A DNA stretch of 35,790 nt from a virus. The stretch is from positions 4,791-40,580 of IMG/VR virus record IMGVR_UViG_3300030328_002396; one strand, written 5' to 3'. Both the position numbers and the translations under genes were made by a program. Every line of letters starts with the position of its first letter. The first letter of the stretch is position 1. Below are positions 16,801-23,951 of the stretch, in pieces. The notes beneath the pieces are model-generated. The model was given only the letters and a program-made list of their open reading frames with translations, made no database searches and had not been told where the DNA came from.

Positions 16801-19229
16801 TTGATATAGATGATAATATAATCTTAAAAAAAGGTATTGATAGTAATGATGCTATTACAGATGATGCAAAATATAAAATTATAGACATCTCAAACGAAGC
16901 ACCAGATTATATTAAAAAACAAGATTCTTTGTTGATGAAAAAATATCACGCAGCGGGTAATGATCTTTTTAGCACAATCCCGTTGTTTGAAAATGACGAA
17001 TTTCTTTTAAATCAAAACAAGTTTGGTAATAGTGCTTTTGAGGATTTTGATAAATATTATGAACGTAGGGCTGTTGGAACAGAGTATTATTTAGTTTTTA
17101 GTAGCGCTAACTTTTCCAACGTGTCAGAAAAATATAAAATAAAATCAGTTAAAGCCGACAGTACTAGTGGTGATTTTCATGTCAATGTAGAAGGTAAGTT
17201 TGGACTTGATGTTATGCAGTTTACAGATGATCCAACAGGTCAAAACGGAGCAACTTTAGTTTTAGATGCAACTTGGCTTAGTATAATACAAGAACAAACG
17301 TTAAATTTACCAAAATTTGATGGTAGATTTTTTGTAAAAATAGCACAAGATGCCAGTTTCAATAAAATAGATCCAAATCTTACTTTGAGTGAAGAGTATG
17401 TTACGTCGCAAACCACTAGTAAAAAAATATATTTAGCTGAAAGTGACGAATCTAGTGATTTATACAACTTTCCAGATCATCATGGTGGTTATGATAAGTT
17501 TTGGGAAGGCGCTGATACTTTTACTGCTGCTGGTAGTTTTGATTTAGGTAGATCAGCAACTAAAAACATATTATTGCCTAACGATCCACAAGTTGGAAGT
17601 TTAAAAGAATATTGGGAGAGAAGAATAGATAGTTTAGAAAGTCATGGTGATTATGATTATGCTACAGACAGTACTAGCACCGGTTCTGCGGGTTATAGTG
17701 CCAAACATGTTAACAACATGAAAGGATGGAAAGCTTATTTTAGAGGTATAAATACTGAAACTTTAGTCCCGTATGAAATGATGCCTGCTATAGGTAGAAG
17801 TACAAGAATAGATCTTGAAGATGATAGAGATAACAATAAATTTGAAGATGTTTGGTTTATAACAAAAATGAGACACTCTGCAAGTATTCCTATTGACAAA
17901 GGCTACGAGGTTAGTAATGATCAACCACAAAACTCTTCAACAAACCAAACAGTTTGGAAAACTAAATATCCTGGATGGCAAAATTGGTCAAGTACCAGTT
18001 CTAGCGCATTGACAATAAGTTTTGGTGGAATTTCCCCTAACACTAGTTGGCAAAATACATTCCCAGCCCCAAGACCTGACATAGACTTAGGCTTTTTTGA
18101 TATTGGAGAGCAAAATTTAAATTACGCAGCTACTCAAGGAGATTTTGTAAAACAGTTAGCGGTTGGTAGTAGATTTATGTTTAAAGAAGATCCTACAAAA
18201 ACGGTTTATAGTATAACTGATGTTCAATTATTTCACAGAATTGTATATGATAATATAGAAGAAGCATACGACCATAGTCCTCCCAATAATAACAATCACT
18301 ATCAAGGCCAAGTAAAATCTTTATTAGGCAATCATAGTATTTGTGATGATAATGGTGCTGCTTTAACAGATTACAGATGCAGTTCATTTTTAGACGCTAG
18401 TAATTTTACAGTTGTTTACAAATTATTTTTAGATAAAGAGGCTGTTTGGAACCCTGTTGACACATGGAAGGCAAAAGTTCCAAATGGGTTAGATCTTAAA
18501 TTATTAACAGCAGATGCAAGCCCCACTGTTAACAAGAGCAACGGTGACGCAAATATAGTGGTTAATAGTATTACTGGTATTGATCAAGCAACTGGTGAAA
18601 GTCACAAACTGCAAGTGGGTATGGTTTTATATAAGTATGATACGACTGATCTTCATGATGATTCTCTTGGAGTGATTACTGATATAGTGAACAATGGCTC
18701 TAGTTGGACTATTTATTTTAAATGCTACGACGGAAGAGAAAGAGATTTAAATGGAGCAAATACAAGTGGTAAGTTTGGTAATATAGCTACTACTGACGAT
18801 ATTTATTTTGCCCAATACACTATGAATGGTTTAAGTAAAAACTCAGCAAAAAATCTTAACTTTTTTAACGAAGGTGGTTTGAGTCAAACTAAAACTGGCG
18901 TTGATGCTGTTGGTTATACTATGCAGTTTCTTACTATTGCTTCTAGTGAAGAGACTGATGATGTTTTGTCTTCATCTAGTCCAGCTATATTTGAAACAGA
19001 ACCTAAAAAAGATAAAGAGCTAGATATTTACTACGAAGCTAGTCAAGCTATACCAATAACTACTGATGCTAATCGTTTAGAGGATATAATACCAGTGGGA
19101 TCTACTGTAGAGCATATAGGTAGTAATGGTATACCTTTAGGAACAACAATAACAAACGTAAGTTCAAGTGGGGAAATAACTTTATCAAACGATGCTACGG
19201 TTGTAAGAGTTATACCTAACTATAGATAA
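13878..19229 (+). CDS. Very large tail (muzzle-like) protein with two inserted beta domains
   Basis: The 1783-residue product opens HNFTSGKMNKDLDERIVPNG and continues EYRHAENIQVSTSDGGEVG, a signature I recall from P22 gp10-like/muzzle proteins of marine and crAss-like phages that plug the tail end. Conserved-looking segments occur throughout: NQLLRLWDNVPIKALSQEVI, EYYNMAMDRYYDAEDGNVWL, RYKYQDGEYSSFAPFTDVVF. Two blocks interrupt the core: residues about 95-272 and about 455-660, each Trp/Tyr/Ser/Asn-rich with jelly-roll-like strands (for example GRHYEISFDLDVNSNSELEG and GRLWIRLFNSD). No tape-measure features are present. The expected C-terminal part appears in the next gene. It probably forms the tail tube and may touch host glycans. 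Confidence 0.72.
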   Translation: MPEIKHNFTSGKMNKDLDERIVPNGEYRHAENIQVSTSDGGEVGTIQNVLGNSLIANQDFISDQAFCVASIADEKNDKIYWFVKDVGSEVEFDSPISEIENSLNWYNPNDPAWFGVAHASSPVPKITIQTIGDNSSNSSVIGYPGYRTGDDTSVLQLIDGKKYEIEIQFGVNNIGGAVYHTSGNPAPNKVFMAGYTPGDSDYRPLNDNYLTNSGSMSPSGNTNISTNLLYKNTFVFDEASNNGSPNMRLQFELVNGQHFSKTLEILSISFFESPSSYILEYDVKTGTIEPVVVDLTNDILQFDSTNIITGLNIIDDMLFWTDGINEPKKINITNCKLGTTDFSTATKLVVNNTDIRTLHLDDVTVIKKAPKIPLTLEKIKTRNALSTYSGVVTISDSDSVYNSILNSTQGDIFDFSSISVGDKFQTIIETDINGSNDFTLDWNTGDSVILKRFDSPGVPPTTPLDLNANWDLKGFITNWFYNEFSNSGHDIPSAHVGVGTGWTSLGSGEYEVTAGSSNQKLVYYTYHAGSGEEIKDGRHYEISFDLDVNSNSELEGRLWIRLFNSDTGTTQALYVQHPSTTTYTASLSEPFDELSTSDAGTYSFVVNDQYGGFFVNGPAQGQNYPNSIVFENKPVTVSGTTYNFKGKISNINIRRIDSTQAKVEVQVTSVNGIPPIPLGGETQLDYLIDVSRQANILFEKKLPRFSYRYKYQDGEYSSFAPFTDVVFSPGGFLYKPTEGYNVGMENHIKEITLGGEGQKSIMYNKPDDVVSVDILYKEEGSPSVYVVDTLKNDENVYKINKETINGILPDNQLLRLWDNVPIKALSQEVIGNRVIYGNYTQNYNLSSTNSSLNDYLLDLDVNIDSKNSGNNFGESSIKSEREYQLGVVYTDKYGRETPVLTNSQSTVRLDKSFADEQNSFLVQIKTNGHPINMQYFKFYVKDTSGEYYNMAMDRYYDAEDGNVWLAFPSVDRNKVDIDDNIILKKGIDSNDAITDDAKYKIIDISNEAPDYIKKQDSLLMKKYHAAGNDLFSTIPLFENDEFLLNQNKFGNSAFEDFDKYYERRAVGTEYYLVFSSANFSNVSEKYKIKSVKADSTSGDFHVNVEGKFGLDVMQFTDDPTGQNGATLVLDATWLSIIQEQTLNLPKFDGRFFVKIAQDASFNKIDPNLTLSEEYVTSQTTSKKIYLAESDESSDLYNFPDHHGGYDKFWEGADTFTAAGSFDLGRSATKNILLPNDPQVGSLKEYWERRIDSLESHGDYDYATDSTSTGSAGYSAKHVNNMKGWKAYFRGINTETLVPYEMMPAIGRSTRIDLEDDRDNNKFEDVWFITKMRHSASIPIDKGYEVSNDQPQNSSTNQTVWKTKYPGWQNWSSTSSSALTISFGGISPNTSWQNTFPAPRPDIDLGFFDIGEQNLNYAATQGDFVKQLAVGSRFMFKEDPTKTVYSITDVQLFHRIVYDNIEEAYDHSPPNNNNHYQGQVKSLLGNHSICDDNGAALTDYRCSSFLDASNFTVVYKLFLDKEAVWNPVDTWKAKVPNGLDLKLLTADASPTVNKSNGDANIVVNSITGIDQATGESHKLQVGMVLYKYDTTDLHDDSLGVITDIVNNGSSWTIYFKCYDGRERDLNGANTSGKFGNIATTDDIYFAQYTMNGLSKNSAKNLNFFNEGGLSQTKTGVDAVGYTMQFLTIASSEETDDVLSSSSPAIFETEPKKDKELDIYYEASQAIPITTDANRLEDIIPVGSTVEHIGSNGIPLGTTITNVSSSGEITLSNDATVVRVIPNYR

Positions 19230-19263
19230 TATGAGACAGTCCCAATAATAAAAATAAATAAAA

Positions 19264-20910
19264 ATGGTATATACTCCAGCAAGAAACATAAATATAGGTG
19301 AGTTACTTAAAATAACAACTCCAAACGGAACTGTGTATCATATACAAGTTGCTGGTATTGGCGCTTTAACCAATGGTAAAACTAATGAGTTTACTTTAAA
19401 CCCTAACACTCATAACTTTGGCTATACCTTAAGTTGGCACAACTGCTATTCTTTTGGCAATGGTGTAGAGTCTAACAGAATTAGAGATAACTTTAATCAA
19501 CCTTTTTTAACACCTGGAGCTAGGGTTTCTACTATTTTTGAAGATTATAAGCAAGAGGAAAGATCTAATAGTTTGATATTTTCTGGTATATATAACAGCA
19601 TTGGTAGTGTTAATAATTTAAATCAATTTATTCAAGCAGAAAAAATTACTAAAGAAATAAATCCTACTTATGGTAGTATTCAAAAACTTCACACTAGAGA
19701 CTCTGATTTAGTTGTTCTTTGTGAAGATAAGGTTCTTAGAGTTTTAGGAAATAAAGATGCTGTTTATAATGCCGATGGAAATCCCCAGCTCACAGCAAAT
19801 GAAAACGTATTAGGACAATCTATGCCTTTTGTTGGTAATTACGGTATATCTAAAAATCCAGAATCTTTTGTTTCAGAAGCTTACAGATCTTATTTTACAG
19901 ACAAACAAAGAGGTACTGTTATGAGGTTATCTAAAGATGGCTTAACGCCTATATCTCTACATGGTATGAAAGATTTTTTTAGAGATGAGTTAAAAGATGC
20001 CGACACTTTGCTAGGTACTTACGATAAAAAGAAAGACGAATACAATGTAACTTTGCCGTTATCATCAAGATCAGTCACATTTAATGAAAATGTAAAAGGC
20101 TGGACAAGCTTTAAATCTTTTGTACCAGAATCTGGGCTTGGATGTTCTGGAGATTATTATACGTTTGACAAGGGTAAAATTTACAAACATCATGATGAAG
20201 CGCAAAGTAGAAATAATTTCTATGGAGATCAATATTTTTCTAGAGTTAACGTTTTACTAAACGATGCGCCTAGCGTTATAAAAACTTACAACACTGTAGA
20301 TTATGAAGGTACAAAAGATTGGTATGTTCTTGCCAACGGAGTTAAAACGGATCAAGGAATGGCCACTGTAAGTGAATTTGTAGAAAAAGAAGGCAAATAC
20401 TATAATTATATACATGGTATAGAGCGACCTACAATTGCCGCTGAAGATCTTGCTTTAACAAGCGTGCAAAGTGCCGGGCTACTATTGCTTACGCCAGAAT
20501 TTGAGGAAACAGATGTCAACGGTGTTATAACGCCACTAGATGATTTAAGCTTGCAAGTTAGAAGTGTAAATTCATCTATGCAAGTAAATGATATTTTATA
20601 TTACGTAAAAGCATCTGACTTAGCGGGTGGTGCGGATCACTCAAATATTGTGAAGTATGGTCCCATAAAAAATATTAACGAAGAGATTTATCCTGGTTAC
20701 ACTGTTAAAACTATTGTTGTAGAACAACAAAACTACGTATCAAACACCCCTGTACTTGAACAGGGAGATCTTTTAATGTTTGCCAAAGATTTAAGAGCAA
20801 ACAAAGCTAGTATCTCAGGTTATTATGCTGATATAACTATTGTTAACGAATCAACAAGCGATGCAGAATTATTCACAGTTGCTTCTGAAATACAAGAAAG
20901 CAGTAAATAA
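19264..20910 (+). CDS. Tail protein, apparent detached C-terminal part of the muzzle protein
   Basis: The 548-residue product contains segments that I recall as the C-terminal region of the same large tail proteins whose N-terminal region is in the 1783-residue gene: LSWHNCYSFGNGVESNRIRD, YGSIQKLHTRDSDLVVLCED, NPESFVSEAYRSYFTDKQRG and GLTPISLHGMKDFFRDELKD. The repeated beta style suits a propeller- or tube-forming domain. It begins 34 bases after the upstream stop in another frame, behind an A-rich leader (aaataaataaaaATG), so it looks like a true separate start and not a frameshift product. In the virion the two polypeptides would be expected to assemble together. The N-terminal residues carry no signal peptide. 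Confidence 0.66.
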   Translation: MVYTPARNINIGELLKITTPNGTVYHIQVAGIGALTNGKTNEFTLNPNTHNFGYTLSWHNCYSFGNGVESNRIRDNFNQPFLTPGARVSTIFEDYKQEERSNSLIFSGIYNSIGSVNNLNQFIQAEKITKEINPTYGSIQKLHTRDSDLVVLCEDKVLRVLGNKDAVYNADGNPQLTANENVLGQSMPFVGNYGISKNPESFVSEAYRSYFTDKQRGTVMRLSKDGLTPISLHGMKDFFRDELKDADTLLGTYDKKKDEYNVTLPLSSRSVTFNENVKGWTSFKSFVPESGLGCSGDYYTFDKGKIYKHHDEAQSRNNFYGDQYFSRVNVLLNDAPSVIKTYNTVDYEGTKDWYVLANGVKTDQGMATVSEFVEKEGKYYNYIHGIERPTIAAEDLALTSVQSAGLLLLTPEFEETDVNGVITPLDDLSLQVRSVNSSMQVNDILYYVKASDLAGGADHSNIVKYGPIKNINEEIYPGYTVKTIVVEQQNYVSNTPVLEQGDLLMFAKDLRANKASISGYYADITIVNESTSDAELFTVASEIQESSK

Positions 20911-20917
20911 ATAAAAT

Positions 20918-22570
20918 ATGATTATAAGAAAATTTGAAATAGACACTAATTACATTAGTAATGATGGAGAGTCAAGACAATACAGAGTGGTTGGTAGTAA
21001 CGGCTCTATATTTAGCCTTGTTGTTGAAAAACTAACCGGTAGCACAACAACTTACTACAATTTTTCTACAAATACATTTACTAGTACTTATAAGAGATTA
21101 AAAAATAGAAAGGTAATAGGGTCTTATTATCAAGGTGAAATAGTTTTTCCAGCTGGAGGTTTAAGCTCTGGCAATAACCCAAACACTTACACTATAAAAC
21201 TTTTTGCAGAATCTGCTTATGGAACAAGTCATATAGATGGTGTAGAAGCTAGATTTGTTGATGGATCACTGGATTTAAATAAATCTACGGGCTCTAACTC
21301 TGATCTATTACAAAAAGTAATATATCAATATCCAGCAACTACAGTTACTATTGCCGGGTCAACACCAAATAGCGTTACGGCATTTACAAGTCCACAAGCT
21401 AATACAGCTAATTCTATAACTGTACAAAGAGGCGGAAGCACTGGGAAAAATCCTTTCTCGTTAACTTTTACACTTAACGCTGCTAGAACTGGATTTTTAA
21501 AAAGACAACCTAAAGCTTCTGATTTTCTAGCGTTTAGCTCAACAAGTTTTACAGAACCAGTATCAAAACCTAGTAGTAATATAGGGGCTCTTGAAACAGG
21601 TACAACTACTAATCCAAGAACTACTTCAAATAGAGTGGTATTTTCTGAAGGATCAGACATGCCATCAGTTGGGTTCACCCTTATTTCTAACAACTTTGTA
21701 AATCCTACTGGTACACCAATAATAGTTACTCATATAAACCCAGATGGTGATAATTCTTTAGAGGTGCAAATTAATCAAAGTCTTTACTATGGTAGCGCTG
21801 CGCTTAGCGCGACGTTGTCAATAAGCATGCGAAATATTCATTATTATAGATGGAAAGCATCTAATGTGTCTCAACTATCAAGTGGTTTACCATTAATAAT
21901 ACCTTCTGTTGTAGCTGGTAGTGATGCTGTTGTGATATCTGAATTTAAAGATTCTACAACACAAACAATAGAGGACACCGCTCCAGACGGTAGTGTTACA
22001 GAAAGAGAGGTTGAAATTATAAATTCTTATTTTCCACCAATAGATACTTCTGGATATAGCCCAACAGTAGTTAGAGGTGCGGTAACTTCTCAAGCTGGTT
22101 TAGTAACACTTAGTGCAGCACAAAATCCTTCAACATTTAGAAACACAACTGCGAAGTTCTACTCGTATGGACCCCGTGCAATAAAATCTATACACAACAC
22201 TTCTTTAAATATTACTAATCTAGCAGCAGAGTTAACACCTGTCACAACAACTGTTAATGATGCTTCTAATGCTGATGGTGCTACGGCTCAAACAGCTATT
22301 GTTGTAGCTAGTGCAACGGGCATAAGAGACGATGTTAGTATAATGTCTGGAGTTAATGTTACCGCAACATCTGTTAATCCGTTGGTAACAAATATATCTG
22401 GAACAACGTTAACAGTGTCTCCAGCTCAATATTTACAACATGGTGAAACCCTCACGTTCACCGGTGCTGGCCAAACATTCACAATAACAGGTGATTTAGA
22501 GTTTGGAAATGTAGATACAGTTGATTTTCAATTATCTCTTGATTTAGAGAAGTTCATAACTGCTAGTTAG
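20918..22570 (+). CDS. Beta-rich tail or fibre-like structural protein
   Basis: The 550-residue product is dominated by Ser, Thr, Asn, Gly and Val with alternating strands and no signal peptide. Residues 1-120 form a beta domain (YISNDGESRQYRVVGSNGSI...). A Thr/Ser-rich centre includes SGSTGKNPFSLTFTLNAART-like strands. The C-terminal 110 residues hold a module (SNADGATAQTAIVVASATGI...GTTLTVSPAQYLQHGETLTF) that I recall as a recurring beta module in marine phage structural proteins. It starts seven bases after the previous stop. It may be a tail fibre, a decoration or a tail-tube accessory; no receptor-binding motif was recognised. Confidence 0.58.
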   Translation: MIIRKFEIDTNYISNDGESRQYRVVGSNGSIFSLVVEKLTGSTTTYYNFSTNTFTSTYKRLKNRKVIGSYYQGEIVFPAGGLSSGNNPNTYTIKLFAESAYGTSHIDGVEARFVDGSLDLNKSTGSNSDLLQKVIYQYPATTVTIAGSTPNSVTAFTSPQANTANSITVQRGGSTGKNPFSLTFTLNAARTGFLKRQPKASDFLAFSSTSFTEPVSKPSSNIGALETGTTTNPRTTSNRVVFSEGSDMPSVGFTLISNNFVNPTGTPIIVTHINPDGDNSLEVQINQSLYYGSAALSATLSISMRNIHYYRWKASNVSQLSSGLPLIIPSVVAGSDAVVISEFKDSTTQTIEDTAPDGSVTEREVEIINSYFPPIDTSGYSPTVVRGAVTSQAGLVTLSAAQNPSTFRNTTAKFYSYGPRAIKSIHNTSLNITNLAAELTPVTTTVNDASNADGATAQTAIVVASATGIRDDVSIMSGVNVTATSVNPLVTNISGTTLTVSPAQYLQHGETLTFTGAGQTFTITGDLEFGNVDTVDFQLSLDLEKFITAS

Positions 22571-22619
22571 AGTAAAAATACACCAAAAACTGTAACTATA
22601 TTCATATAAATTAAATTAA

Positions 22620-23039
22620 ATGGATAACAGTATAAAATTTCGTAGTTTTAACAACAAAGACTACGACAAGGTCTCAAAGTGGTGGGATTGGTGGTGGGGA
22701 GAACAAGGGGCTATAGAAAGAGAATTTTTACCACATAACGATTATTGTTTTATAATAAGCAAAGGTGAGGTGTGTATAGCATCAGGTTTTTTGTTTGTAG
22801 ATAAACACGCGCCAGTTGCTTATTTAACTTACATCGTTTCAAATCCTGAATACAGGGAAAAAGATAGGAGAAGTATTATAGAACAATTAATACTTAATAT
22901 AGAAGAACACGCAAAACTACAAGGTATAAAGTTTATATTCACAGTGTGCGGCAATGTTCACATGGAAAATATACATAAAAAATTAAACTGGACAATAGAC
23001 AAGTCGGCTCCAGCTTACGAAACTTACAAATACATATAA
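22620..23039 (+). CDS. GNAT-like acetyltransferase domain protein
   Basis: The 139-residue product follows the GNAT layout: a Trp-rich N-terminal helix (KVSKWWDWWWGEQGA), a beta core (DYCFIISKGEVCIASGFLFV, then APVAYLTYIVSNPEYR), a helix after the acetyl-CoA loop (REKDRRSIIEQLILNIEEHA), a strand (GIKFIFTVCGNVHMENIHKK) and a C-terminal tail (LNWTIDKSAPAYETYKYI). GNAT enzymes transfer acetyl groups from acetyl-CoA to amines. The usual R/Q-x-x-G-x-G/A loop here reads YREKDRRS with no glycine, so binding may be altered. The substrate is unknown; neighbours are all virion genes. The start is preceded by 49 noncoding A/T-rich bases. Confidence 0.68.
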   Translation: MDNSIKFRSFNNKDYDKVSKWWDWWWGEQGAIEREFLPHNDYCFIISKGEVCIASGFLFVDKHAPVAYLTYIVSNPEYREKDRRSIIEQLILNIEEHAKLQGIKFIFTVCGNVHMENIHKKLNWTIDKSAPAYETYKYI

Positions 23040-23040
23040 A

Positions 23041-23949
23041 ATGGGAGGAAAAGCACGTAGAAGAATAGCAAGAGAAGCCAACGAAATGGCTGCTCAACAA
23101 CTTAAGGTTTATAAAGAGGAACAAAAAATACAAAGAGGTATTTATGAAAAACAAAAAGCTGAATACAAAAGTTTTCAGTTTAAAAATCCTTATGCAGGAT
23201 TACAAAATTACTACGAAGGCATGGAAAATGTTTTTGAAGATTTAACTGTTGATACTCAAGCGGCAGAATTCCAAATGGAAAGAGGTGAGCAACAAAGAGC
23301 AAATATTATGGAGGCTTTCCGAGCTTCTGCTGGTGGTTCTGGTATAGCTGGTTTAGCGCAATCGCTAGCCAATCAAGGTATTTTACAAGCTAGTCAAGTC
23401 TCTGCTAGCATAGCTCAACAAGAAAGACAAAATCAAATTATGATGGCTAAAGGAGCTAGTCAAATCCAAACAATGGAAAGACAAGGTTTGTCTGCTGCAG
23501 ATATGGCTATGAGAGGTGGTGAGGCTATGGTTCAGCAGGCAGAAATGTCTAGACAGTCAACGCTTCTTGGCGTAGAAATGAGCGGTATGGCTGGTGCCAA
23601 TGCTGGCGTTCAATCTGCTTACGCAAACCAGATGAGTGCAAAAGCTTTAGATGCTCAAATGTTAGGAGCTCAAATGGGTATGTGGGGTAATATAATAAGT
23701 GGTGTTGCTCAAGGTGCTGGTACTGGATATGCTTCTGATAGAAGATTAAAGAAAAATATTAACTTAATAGGTAAATCACCTAAAGGTTTAAATATATATT
23801 CTTTTGAATACATAAACAAAGATTATGGATCTGGAGTTTACCAAGGCGTAATGTCTGATGAGATGCCAAGAGGAGCTGTTTCTATTGATTTTGACGGCTA
23901 CGATATGGTTGATTATAGTATGATTGACGTAGACTTTAAACAAATATAA
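23041..23949 (+). CDS. Ala/Gln-rich likely ejection protein with C-terminal S74-type motif
   Basis: The 302-residue product has a basic helical head (KARRRIAREANEMAAQQLKV), a segment YKSFQFKNPYAGLQNYYEGM with FEDLTVDTQAAEFQMERG, and a long Gly/Ala/Gln/Met-rich helical region (about 95-225), reminiscent of small internal virion proteins such as T7 gp14. At 232 it changes to SDRRLKKNINLIG, the Ser-Asp-x-Arg-Leu-Lys signature of peptidase S74 intramolecular chaperones, with S232 and K237 in the dyad positions, then GVYQGVMSDEMPRGAV and VDYSMIDVDFK. Only 71 residues follow the serine, shorter than the usual S74 domain. It begins the 302-690-3084 gene series. Confidence 0.68.
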   Translation: MGGKARRRIAREANEMAAQQLKVYKEEQKIQRGIYEKQKAEYKSFQFKNPYAGLQNYYEGMENVFEDLTVDTQAAEFQMERGEQQRANIMEAFRASAGGSGIAGLAQSLANQGILQASQVSASIAQQERQNQIMMAKGASQIQTMERQGLSAADMAMRGGEAMVQQAEMSRQSTLLGVEMSGMAGANAGVQSAYANQMSAKALDAQMLGAQMGMWGNIISGVAQGAGTGYASDRRLKKNINLIGKSPKGLNIYSFEYINKDYGSGVYQGVMSDEMPRGAVSIDFDGYDMVDYSMIDVDFKQI

Positions 23950-23951
23950 TT

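Noticed and set aside
19230-19263. Five-codon frame ATGAGACAGTCCCAATAA between the two tail genes
   Set aside because: Too short to judge, has no leader, and sits in the gap left by the apparent gene split.
21325-21693. Minus-strand open frame of 122 codons opposite the 550-residue tail protein
   Set aside because: It lies fully antisense to a well-supported gene, has a composition expected from reversed Thr/Ser-rich codons, and has no plausible start leader or neighbours on that strand.
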